Shown here: in pieces, positions 1-4,653 of the stretch | How the letters are laid out: each line of letters starts with the position of its first letter | How positions within the stretch are numbered: the stretch's first letter is position 1 | Assembly (NCBI GenBank): GCA_019423265.1 | Contig: JAHZBS010000121.1 | Coordinates: 1-7,098 of the forward strand | Direction: 5' to 3' | Origin: Clostridiales bacterium | GTDB lineage: Bacteria; Bacillota_A; Clostridia; Lachnospirales; Bianqueaceae | DNA length: 7,098 nucleotides | Notes under the pieces: model-generated | What the model saw: the letters and a program-made list of their open reading frames with translations, nothing else | What the model was told of the DNA's origin: nothing | Database searches by the model: none | Position numbers and translations under genes: made by a program

Positions 1-39
1 CTCTTTTTTTCTCTTCCTTCTTCCCCCTGTGTCCAATAT

Positions 40-59
40 GTATTGTAGTCCTACAATAC
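40..59. promoter_or_regulatory. 20-bp near-perfect palindrome, possible repressor operator
   Basis: GTATTGTAG (40-48) and CTACAATAC (51-59) are perfect inverted repeats separated by two bases. The right size for a dimeric repressor site, it also overlaps a possible leftward promoter: TACAAT as -10 (42-47, minus strand) and CTGACT as -35 (64-69), 16 bp apart. The minus strand of 11-27 is purine-rich (AAGGAAG at 13-19) and could be the ribosome binding site of a gene starting just beyond the left edge. The regulator is not identified. A short RNA hairpin is the alternative, but the 2-nt spacer argues for a DNA site. Confidence 0.5.
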
Positions 60-84
60 CCTCAGTCAGACAAGCGGAATTCAG

Positions 85-93
85 TTTGACAAA
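85..93 (-). promoter_or_regulatory. Spo0A-box match upstream of the left-edge promoter
   Basis: The minus strand reads TTTGTCAAA, a full match to the Spo0A binding consensus TTTGTCRAA. It lies about 16 bp upstream of the possible -35 at 64-69, a position where Spo0A~P commonly activates. Only one perfect copy is seen here, with weaker look-alikes nearby, so binding is an inference. Confidence 0.4.
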
Positions 94-106
94 TCTTTTT
101 CCGGTT

Positions 107-132
107 GTCTGTTTCCCATGCAGAAAACAGAC
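107..132. repeat. 8-bp inverted repeat with 10-nt spacer
   Basis: GTCTGTTT (107-114) and AAACAGAC (125-132) are perfect inverted repeats. They could form a small hairpin or be a protein-binding site upstream of the left-edge promoter. There is no U-tract on either strand, so it is not an obvious terminator. Confidence 0.3.
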
Positions 133-162
133 TGTTTCATATACATCATACATCTTTATGGG

Positions 163-211
163 AAAAATGCCAAAGAAAAAGTTAGCTCTATCCTACATTT
201 TCTCTGGCATT
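163..211 (-). terminator. Probable intrinsic terminator of spmA-spmB
   Basis: In the minus-strand RNA the bases from 211 to 198 pair with those from 179 to 166 as a 14-bp stem with one G-U pair and an 18-nt loop, followed by a short U run (163-167). On the plus strand the G-U becomes an A-C mismatch, so the structure fits leftward transcription best. It lies about 90 nt past the spmB stop. The stem is AT-rich and the U run short, so it may be leaky. Confidence 0.45.
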
Positions 212-297
212 CTGGAATTTCAGTTGTCACTGGAATTTACTTTGGCATTCAACCAATTTACATGAAGGCCTGATTTAACATGGGTTTAACCCGCTTT

Positions 298-831
298 CTA
301 TGCGCCGAACAGTATGTAAGTCAACACCACCGAAGCGGCAATACCCGCTAGATTGGAGACGATTGCGCCGGACAGTGTATACCGGGTATCCTTTACCTTG
401 ATCACCATAAAATAAACCGACATGGTATACAGGATCGTCTCAGTTGAGCCAATCATAATCGACGTCATGCGTCCTTCCAGGGAATCCGGGCCAAACACCT
501 TAAACAGATCCAGAATCAGTCCTGTCGCCGCCGACGAGGAAACAAATTTTGTCAGGGCAATGGGAATCAGAGACGGCGGGAAGTGAACCCATTCACTGAA
601 AGGACTTAAAACCATGGTAATAAGCTCTAGAGCCCCAGACGCCCGCAAAATTCCCACCGCCACCACCAATCCCAAAAAGGTGGGCAATATCTTCACCACG
701 ACTTGAAACCCATCCATAACCCCATCCAAAAAGCTTTCAAATACATTGATACGCTTTACCAATCCATAGGTAATAATCCCAACGAAGATGAGGGGGATCA
801 TTAAGTCCGATATCATATTAATGACTCGCAT
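298..831 (-). CDS. spmB: Spore maturation protein B
   Basis: SpmB is an integral membrane protein needed, with SpmA, for spore core dehydration and heat resistance in Bacillus and Clostridium; the transported species is not firmly known. The 177-residue product matches the family length (about 178). It has hydrophobic segments near residues 9-24, 44-62, 86-96, 127-145 and 155-175 and a nucleoside-recognition (Gate) type domain. Family landmarks are FESFLDGVMDGF (31-42), KFVSSSAATGLILDLF (95-110), FGPDSLEGR (113-121) and MIGSTETILYTMSVYF (126-141). The ATG at 831 is chosen because AGGAGG sits 6 nt upstream; an in-frame ATG at 879 lies inside spmA and lacks such a site. spmA ends 10 bp upstream, so the two are cotranscribed and probably translationally coupled. 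Confidence 0.95.
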   Translation of the reverse strand: MRVINMISDLMIPLIFVGIITYGLVKRINVFESFLDGVMDGFQVVVKILPTFLGLVVAVGILRASGALELITMVLSPFSEWVHFPPSLIPIALTKFVSSSAATGLILDLFKVFGPDSLEGRMTSIMIGSTETILYTMSVYFMVIKVKDTRYTLSGAIVSNLAGIAASVVLTYILFGA

Positions 832-841
832 CGTATCCCTC

Positions 842-1420
842 CTACCGGGCAACCCGTTCCATAATTTTTGCAAAGGCAACGCCCACCAGAGTGGAAATTA
901 GCGTGGCCAGAATCGCCGGACCCACGATCTCCGATGGATTCGCGGATCCGTACTGGGCCCGATAGGCTAACATATTGATCGGAATCAGCTGGAGGGACGA
1001 CATATTGATAATCATAAAGGTACACATCGCTTTGCTGGCTCTCTTCTTATCAGGATTCAGCTCCTGGAGACTTTTCATCGCTTCCAGTCCGGGAGGCGTA
1101 GCCGCCCAGCCCAGTCCAAGTAAATTGGCGATAAAATTCGTTGCGATATGCTTCTGTGCGGGATGATCATCCGGCACTTCCGGAAACAGCCAGCGGAGAA
1201 GCGGCTTCATTTTTTTTGCCAATGCATCCATCATACCGGCATCCTCACCGATCCGCATCAGCCCCGTCCACAGAGAGATGACACCTAAAAGTGTCAACCC
1301 TAGGGTGATTGCCTCCTTTGAGGACGTGATCGCAGCCGTGCCTACGTCGCCTATCTTGCCTGTAAATGCGGCGACAATGACACTGAGCAAAATCATCCCT
1401 GACCATATTTTATTCAACAT
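842..1420 (-). CDS. spmA: Spore maturation protein A
   Basis: SpmA is the partner of SpmB in spore core dehydration, made in the developing sporangium and located in a membrane. The 192-residue product is close to the usual size (about 196). It opens with a hydrophobic segment (6-20), followed by the Gate-type domain (about 40-150) with recognisable stretches: GVISLWTGLMRIGEDAGM (46-63), ATNFIANLLGLGWAATPPGL (93-112), LNPDKKRASKAMCTFMIIN (121-139) and SSLQLIPINMLAYR (141-154). A final membrane segment spans about 167-185. The ATG at 1420 is preceded by AAGAGGTG. It is the first gene of the spmA-spmB operon and divergent from abrB. A sigma-E-like promoter is visible 30 bp upstream, which fits the mother-cell expression known for B. 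subtilis spmAB. Confidence 0.96.
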   Translation of the reverse strand: MLNKIWSGMILLSVIVAAFTGKIGDVGTAAITSSKEAITLGLTLLGVISLWTGLMRIGEDAGMMDALAKKMKPLLRWLFPEVPDDHPAQKHIATNFIANLLGLGWAATPPGLEAMKSLQELNPDKKRASKAMCTFMIINMSSLQLIPINMLAYRAQYGSANPSEIVGPAILATLISTLVGVAFAKIMERVAR

Positions 1421-1450
1421 TGTGGCACCTCTTTAATCCGTTCTTTCTCC

Positions 1451-1479
1451 ATTATATGAAAGACTTGCAAGGATTATTT
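1451..1479 (-). promoter_or_regulatory. Candidate sigma-E-type promoter of spmA-spmB
   Basis: On the minus strand CATATAAT (1458-1451) matches 7 of 8 bases of the sigma-E -10 consensus CATACAAT. An ATA core (1477-1475) lies 16 nt upstream, which fits the sigma-E spacing. No TTGACA-like -35 exists at the right distance, so sigma-A is less likely despite the embedded TATAAT. The predicted leader is about 23 nt and includes the spmA ribosome binding site. Confidence 0.45.
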
Positions 1480-1483
1480 GCTT

Positions 1484-1558
1484 TTCCAGCTATGAACGGT
1501 GGTCAAATTTTCGTCGAAAGAAATTCCATTTTGTCGAAAATTTTCCAGAAAAATGGAA
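1484..1558. promoter_or_regulatory. Cluster of TGGAA/TTCCA pentamers, possible AbrB-binding region
   Basis: Four TGGAA pentamers occur in 75 bp: as TTCCA at 1484-1488, 1524-1528 and 1543-1547, and as TGGAA at 1554-1558. Two of them are the outer part of a 9-bp inverted repeat (TTCCATTTT 1524-1532, AAAATGGAA 1550-1558). B. subtilis AbrB prefers multiple TGGNA-type pentamers in AT-rich DNA and represses its own gene, so autoregulation is plausible. AbrB specificity is loose, so this is tentative. Confidence 0.3.
1499..1538 (+). promoter_or_regulatory. Tandem Spo0A boxes between spmA and abrB
   Basis: TTTGTCGAA at 1530-1538 is a perfect Spo0A-box consensus. TTCGTCGAA at 1510-1518 matches 8 of 9 and GTGGTCAAA at 1499-1507 matches 7 of 9, all in the same orientation. 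Their starts are 11 and 20 bp apart, close to one and two helical turns. They lie about 65-100 bp upstream of the expected abrB transcription start and about 55-95 bp upstream of the expected spmA start, so either promoter could be the target. Confidence 0.6.
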
Positions 1559-1566
1559 ATTTTAGA

Positions 1567-1595
1567 TTGACATTTTTTGACATTTAAGCTATAAT
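1567..1595 (+). promoter_or_regulatory. Sigma-A promoter of abrB
   Basis: TTGACA (1567-1572) and TATAAT (1590-1595) are both perfect matches separated by exactly 17 bp. A second TTGACA (1577-1582) lies in the spacer but is too close to the -10 to act with it. Transcription should start near 1602, giving a leader of about 82 nt. An unregulated promoter of this quality would be very strong, which fits a gene that must be actively repressed to allow sporulation. Confidence 0.85.
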
Positions 1596-1618
1596 TACAA
1601 CTGTATTCAAAAGCATCA

Positions 1619-1644
1619 ACTGCCAGTCCGCCTCACTGGTCAGT
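1619..1644 (+). other. Stem-loop in the abrB mRNA leader
   Basis: ACTGCCAGT (1619-1627) pairs with ACTGG-T-CAGT (1635-1644), giving nine base pairs with a single bulged T at 1640 and a 7-nt loop. It lies early in the predicted leader and about 25 nt before the AAGGAG ribosome binding site (1670-1675). It could stabilise the mRNA or be a protein target. There is no U-tract, and it does not resemble a known riboswitch. Confidence 0.35.
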
Positions 1645-1683
1645 GGATAATACGATAAATGGCTTAGATAAGGAGTTGTCGAG

Positions 1684-1950
1684 ATGATGAAACCAACGGG
1701 AATTGTTCGAAAGGTTGATGAGCTAGGGAGAGTTGTACTCCCCATCGAAATTCGCCGCACCTTAGGCATCGACGTAAAAGATTCACTGGAAATTTTTGTT
1801 GACGACGGGATGATCATACTGCGCAAATATGAGCCCGCCGATATTTTTACCGGGGATCTGGAAGATCTGATCGAGTTCAAAGGTCATAAGGTGTCAAAGA
1901 AAAATATAAAGGAAATGGCAGCGCAGGCAGGGCTAAAAATTGTCGAATGA
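1684..1950 (+). CDS. abrB: AbrB family transition-state regulator
   Basis: AbrB is a swapped-hairpin DNA-binding protein that represses stationary-phase and sporulation genes during growth. The N-terminal half of this 88-residue protein is nearly identical in pattern to B. subtilis AbrB: STGIVRKVDELGR becomes PTGIVRKVDELGR (4-16), then VVLPIEIRRTLGI (17-29), LEIFVDDGMIILRKYEP (35-51). The C-terminal multimerisation half (52-88) is shorter than in B. subtilis (about 96 residues in all). It contains no cysteine anywhere, whereas many clostridial relatives carry a CxxC...CxxC pair here. The first of two adjacent ATGs is chosen, with AAGGAG 8 nt upstream. The gene stands alone between a sigma-A promoter and a terminator, divergent from spmA. 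The paralogue Abh or a SpoVT-like protein are alternatives, though SpoVT is much longer. Confidence 0.94.
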   Translation: MMKPTGIVRKVDELGRVVLPIEIRRTLGIDVKDSLEIFVDDGMIILRKYEPADIFTGDLEDLIEFKGHKVSKKNIKEMAAQAGLKIVE

Positions 1951-1969
1951 GCTGGTTTTTCGGGGCTGT

Positions 1970-2000
1970 AAAAAAATGGAGTTCGTTTAACTCCATTTTT
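1970..2000 (+). terminator. Intrinsic terminator of abrB, possibly bidirectional
   Basis: A perfect 12-bp stem (1972-1983 with 1989-2000) closes a 5-nt loop. On the plus strand the stem ends in TTTTT; on the minus strand seven T residues (1970-1976) follow, so it could also stop leftward transcription. It begins 20 nt after the abrB stop. Confidence 0.85.
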
Positions 2001-2034
2001 GGCTCCTTTCTATTTTGCAGTACATAAATTTTGC

Positions 2035-2082
2035 AAAAAAAGAAGAACGCCTTTAGGGTTAATCCCCGAAAGCGTTCTTTTT
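2035..2082 (-). terminator. Intrinsic terminator of the transaldolase gene
   Basis: AAGAACGC and GCGTTCTT (minus-strand arms 2079-2072 and 2050-2043) form the base of a long stem-loop with extra inner pairing (GGG 2056-2058 with CCC 2064-2066). On the minus strand it is followed by a run of seven T residues (2041-2035). It lies about 20 nt past the stop codon of the transaldolase gene. Confidence 0.85.
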
Positions 2083-2100
2083 GCATGGGACTTTTTCCCG

Positions 2101-2748
2101 CTATTTGGTGTACACGGAGTTCCAATCCGCCATAAACTTGTCGATCCCCGCCGTCGTCAGCGGGTGCTTGATCATCTGTTGAAAAACTTTGTAGGGCACT
2201 GTTGCAATATGGGCGCCAAGCTTGGCACACTCTACAACATGCATGGGGTGACGGATGCTGGCGGCGATGATCTGCGTCTCAATTGCGTGGACAGAGAAGA
2301 TCTCTGCAATATCCGCGATCAATTGTAGACCGTCTGTACTGATATCATCCAACCGCCCTAAAAATGGCGATACGTATGTTGCGCCTGCACGGGCCGCCAA
2401 GAGCGCCTGCGCTGCGGAAAAAATCAAGGTCACGTTGGTCCGAATTCCCTCTTTTGACAAAACGCTGACCGCTTCCAGCCCTTCCTCCGTCATGGGGATC
2501 TTGACAACCATATTGGGATGGAGCCCTGCGATCTGCCGGCCTTCGTCGATCATGGCCGCCGCGTCCAGGCTTATGACTTCCCCGCTGATAGGGCCATCTA
2601 CGATCTGCGCGATCTCCCGGATCACCTCAGAAAAGTCTCTCCCCTCCTTGGCAATCAGGGAGGGATTCGTGGTGACTCCACAGATAAATCCCATCTTAGC
2701 CGCCCTCCGAATTTCTTCGACGTTGGCTGTATCAATAAAAAAACGCAT
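2101..2748 (-). CDS. tal: Transaldolase, small TalC/FSA-type (fructose-6-phosphate aldolase-like)
   Basis: This single-domain TIM-barrel class I aldolase belongs to the short transaldolase subfamily (215 residues, the usual length), cytosolic and linked to the pentose phosphate pathway. The Schiff-base lysine is Lys83 in MVVKIPMT. Other conserved positions are Asp6 (FFIDTAN), TTNPS (26-30), NVTLIFS (105-111) and PFLGRLDD (128-135). Such genes are often labelled fsa. Here the positions that distinguish the two activities, by comparison with E. coli FSA Gln59 and Tyr131, are Glu57 and Phe129, as in true transaldolases, so transaldolase activity is the better guess. The start has GGGAGG upstream. 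The PC4-like gene ends 19 bp before it, so they are probably cotranscribed. The gene ends in a strong terminator and converges with abrB. Confidence 0.94.
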   Translation of the reverse strand: MRFFIDTANVEEIRRAAKMGFICGVTTNPSLIAKEGRDFSEVIREIAQIVDGPISGEVISLDAAAMIDEGRQIAGLHPNMVVKIPMTEEGLEAVSVLSKEGIRTNVTLIFSAAQALLAARAGATYVSPFLGRLDDISTDGLQLIADIAEIFSVHAIETQIIAASIRHPMHVVECAKLGAHIATVPYKVFQQMIKHPLTTAGIDKFMADWNSVYTK

Positions 2749-2767
2749 TGTTCAGTCCTCCCTTGTC

Positions 2768-2989
2768 CTACAGATCCATGCCGTCTAAAATCTCTTTTAG
2801 CGCAGCCAAATCCTCTTTTGATAGGGTAATTCCCTTTCCCATCTTCTCCCCGTCCGGCGACCATTCTCTCAGATCGTATTTGGGCACCCGATCATTCCAG
2901 CTGATCAAATTCAGCTCTTTGCGCCACCCGCGCCCGGACTCTGTCAAGACCCCAATTTTTTCAATGATTTCATACTTAATCTCAGCCAT
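2768..2989 (-). CDS. PC4/YdbC family single-stranded-DNA-binding protein
   Basis: The small 73-residue protein belongs to the bacterial YdbC branch of the PC4 (p15 coactivator) family, which folds as a beta-sheet plus helix dimer and binds single-stranded DNA; its physiological role in bacteria is unsettled. The diagnostic stretch runs GWRKELNLISWNDRVPKYDL (21-40) then REWSPDGEKMGKGITLSKED (41-60), ending in a helix (59-70). The ATG at 2989 is chosen because GGAGGT lies 5-6 nt upstream; an in-frame ATG at 3001 overlaps that very site and would add four residues without a ribosome binding site of its own. It stands 19 bp before the transaldolase gene. I see no clear promoter directly upstream, so it may depend on readthrough past the hairpin at 3057-3101. 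Confidence 0.9.
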   Translation of the reverse strand: MAEIKYEIIEKIGVLTESGRGWRKELNLISWNDRVPKYDLREWSPDGEKMGKGITLSKEDLAALKEILDGMDL

Positions 2990-3056
2990 TGTTACCTCCA
3001 CACTGCTATTTTAGCGGTACTGATCCAATCCTATCCCCGCCTGTGTAAACCGCAGA

Positions 3057-3101
3057 GGAGAGGATGTCAACTGGCTGTGACGCCCGGCCGACATCCTCTC
3101 C
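3057..3101 (-). terminator. Strong hairpin after the SPFH gene, possible terminator or mRNA 3' stabiliser
   Basis: GGAGAGGATGTC (3057-3068) and GACATCCTCTCC (3090-3101) form a perfect 12-bp stem with a 21-nt loop holding a further 3-bp pairing. It starts 12 nt past the SPFH stop codon. The minus-strand tail is TCTGCGGTTT, not a U-tract, so it may be only a partial terminator, a processing barrier or an mRNA-stabilising end. Confidence 0.5.
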
Positions 3102-3113
3102 GTTTCCTTGCCA

Positions 3114-4055
3114 TTACGCTTTCGGCGAATCCTCCTTGCCGATTTCCACTGCGGACTTAACCAAGCCTGCCAGCCCCTGAATCTCCGACGGAATAATGAT
3201 CTTCGTCGCTTTTCCATCGGCGGCTTTGGCAAACGCCTCCAGGCTCTTGATGGAAATTACACCCGTGTCCGGCTGGGACTCTTTAATCATGCGGAGGCCC
3301 TCCGCCGTAGCGTGCTGCACTTTCATGATCGCCTCCGCTTCACCTTCCGCTTCGCGGATCTGCGCTTCCTTTTTCGCTTCCGCGTGGAGGATGGCCGACT
3401 GTTTATCCGCTTCCGCTTCCAGGATCATAGCTTCCTTCTTACCTTCCGCGACGAGGATCTGGGACTGTTTGGTGCCCTCCGCGCGAAGGATGGATTCCCG
3501 CTTCTCGCGCTCCGCCTTCATCTGCTTTTCCATCGCCTGCTGGATCTCCGCCGGTGGAATGATATTTTTTACTTCCACACGGTTGACTTTGATCCCCCAT
3601 GGATCCGTTGCCTCATCCAGAATCGTGCGCATCTTAGTGTTGATGATATCGCGGGAGGTAAAAGTTTCATCCAACTCCAAATCTCCGATAATATTTCGGA
3701 GGGTCGTCGCGGACAGATTTGCGATAGCCATCATAGGTTTCTCCACGCCGTAGGTATAGGCTTTGGGGTCTGTAATCTGGAAAAAGACAACCGTATCGAT
3801 CTGGATCGTCGCGTTATCCTTCGTGATCACCGGCTGCGGCGGAAAATCCGCAACCTGTTCTTTCAGGTTGACCTTGCGCGCGATCCGGTCAAAAAACGGC
3901 ATCTTGATGTGCAGTCCAACGCTCCAGATTCCCTTGAATGCCCCCAGGCGCTCGATGACATACGCATTCGCCTGCGGCACAATCCTCACGTTCGCCGCCG
4001 CGATAATGATCAACAGCAACAAAACACCGATAATAATGTAAACATAAATTTCCAT
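3114..4055 (-). CDS. SPFH/Band 7 (stomatin-like, QmcA-type) membrane protein
   Basis: SPFH proteins form large membrane-anchored oligomers that organise membrane microdomains and often work with NfeD proteins and proteases. This 313-residue protein has an N-terminal membrane anchor (about 4-22), a Band 7 domain (about 23-175; markers ERLGAFKGIWSVGLHIKMPF 35-54, DPWGIKVNRVEVKNI 151-165), then a long charged helix (175-250) containing five exact 11-residue repeats, and a C-terminal stretch ending at EIQGLAGLV (291-299). The length is typical of the QmcA/slipin branch. The start has GAGGAGG upstream. It follows nfeD by 40 bp, matching the widespread NfeD-slipin pairing. B. subtilis FloT has a similar layout but is longer, so a flotillin is less likely. 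The precise role is unknown. Confidence 0.94.
   Translation of the reverse strand: MEIYVYIIIGVLLLLIIIAAANVRIVPQANAYVIERLGAFKGIWSVGLHIKMPFFDRIARKVNLKEQVADFPPQPVITKDNATIQIDTVVFFQITDPKAYTYGVEKPMMAIANLSATTLRNIIGDLELDETFTSRDIINTKMRTILDEATDPWGIKVNRVEVKNIIPPAEIQQAMEKQMKAEREKRESILRAEGTKQSQILVAEGKKEAMILEAEADKQSAILHAEAKKEAQIREAEGEAEAIMKVQHATAEGLRMIKESQPDTGVISIKSLEAFAKAADGKATKIIIPSEIQGLAGLVKSAVEIGKEDSPKA
3327..3491 (-). repeat. Five 33-bp tandem repeats coding 11-residue coiled-coil units
   Basis: Residues 189-243 of the SPFH protein are five tandem undecapeptides: ILRAEGTKQSQ, ILVAEGKKEAM, ILEAEADKQSA, ILHAEAKKEAQ, IREAEGEAEAI. At DNA level the units are 33 bp with a GGAT (plus strand) recurring in register. 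The KQS and KKEA endings alternate, suggesting growth by duplication of a 22-residue unit. Hendecads predict a straight or right-handed coiled coil. Confidence 0.8.
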
Positions 4056-4095
4056 GTTACATCCTCCTCTTTATTTGTCTAGCAGATCCATAAAC

Positions 4096-4545
4096 TTATT
4101 CTTCCGGCGTCTTTGCCCTGACAACTAACTTGACGCCCTCAACTCGAAGAACCTCGACAAGCGAGCCCACCGGCAGATTGACATCCGTATCCTCCAGCTT
4201 CGCTGACCAGATCTGGCCGTCGACCTTCACTTGACCGGTCCCTTGAATCGGCTGAATTTCTGTGACGACCTTTCCCTCCCTGCCCGTCAGAGCATCGACA
4301 TTGGTCGCAACCTTCTTCGGCTTTAAATATTTAACCGCCAAGGGCCTTGTAAAGGCCAGCATCAATCCGGACACTACGGCGAAGCACAGCCATTGCAGCC
4401 ATAGAGGTCCATCGCACATGGCGATGATCCAGGCTACCAGCGCTCCAAAGGTAAACCAGATGGAAGTCAACCCCATGGTCGCAGCTTCTGTTACGACGGT
4501 CAGGACGATAACGCCAATCCATATATAGACCCAAATCATGTCCAC
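4096..4545 (-). CDS. NfeD family membrane protein (short form)
   Basis: Short NfeD proteins partner SPFH proteins in the membrane and expose a small OB-fold domain. The 149-residue product has hydrophobic segments at about 4-25, 27-43 and 49-68, then a soluble OB domain (about 84-146) with the typical spacing GREGKVVTEIQPIQGTGQVK (88-107), VDGQIWSAK (108-116), LPVGSLVEVLRVEGVKLVVR (124-143). It has no serine-protease domain, unlike long NfeD proteins. Translation probably starts at the GTG at 4545, 9 nt after GGGAG; the ATG two codons on would be 15 nt away. It is the first gene of an nfeD-SPFH operon with its own sigma-A promoter. Confidence 0.92.
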   Translation of the reverse strand: MDMIWVYIWIGVIVLTVVTEAATMGLTSIWFTFGALVAWIIAMCDGPLWLQWLCFAVVSGLMLAFTRPLAVKYLKPKKVATNVDALTGREGKVVTEIQPIQGTGQVKVDGQIWSAKLEDTDVNLPVGSLVEVLRVEGVKLVVRAKTPEE

Positions 4546-4580
4546 TTATGTTCACTCCCTTCTCTGATGTCGCTGATTCT

Positions 4581-4608
4581 ATTATACAATAAGAGATTCG
4601 AAAGTCAA
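4581..4608 (-). promoter_or_regulatory. Sigma-A promoter of the nfeD-SPFH operon
   Basis: On the minus strand TTGACT (4608-4603) and TATAAT (4586-4581) are separated by 16 bp, matching 5 of 6 and 6 of 6 consensus bases. Transcription should start near 4574, about 29 nt before the nfeD GTG. I see no sigma-W-type TGAAAC element of the kind that drives some B. subtilis NfeD/flotillin operons. Confidence 0.75.
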
Positions 4609-4653
4609 GACCTGTGGGATGGTTGGTATCGGGGTGGGATACTTGGCGCCCAC

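Noticed and set aside
29..265. Plus-strand open frame of 78 codons starting with GTG
   Set aside because: No ribosome binding site before the GTG (the upstream sequence is pyrimidine-rich), low-complexity composition, no recognisable domain, and it runs across the spmAB terminator hairpin and the operator-like sites.
832..879. Upstream in-frame start of spmB that would overlap spmA
   Set aside because: The extension adds 16 residues unlike the family, and the AGGAGG site clearly serves the ATG at 831.
1451..1456. TATAAT on the minus strand as a sigma-A -10 for spmA
   Set aside because: No -35-like hexamer 16-18 bp upstream; the longer CATATAAT context fits sigma-E better.
1675..1683. Spo0A-box-like GTTGTCGAG just before the abrB start
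   Set aside because: Only 7 of 9 consensus bases and isolated. It might matter as a downstream repression site, but the support is too weak to list.
1939..1947. Spo0A-box-like ATTGTCGAA at the end of abrB
   Set aside because: 8 of 9 match but within the last codons of abrB, away from any promoter; it encodes the protein's own C-terminus and is probably chance.
2255..2788. Plus-strand open frame of 177 codons opposite the transaldolase gene
   Set aside because: Antisense shadow; the minus strand encodes the full conserved enzyme with start, ribosome binding site and terminator.
3108..4082. Long plus-strand open frame (324 codons) opposite the SPFH gene
   Set aside because: It is the antisense shadow of a clearly recognisable SPFH gene; its protein is rich in Arg, Phe and His repeats that mirror the coiled-coil codons.
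4626..4642. Small inverted repeat GTATC/GATAC after sigH
   Set aside because: Only 5 bp with a 7-nt loop and no U-tract; not a credible terminator.
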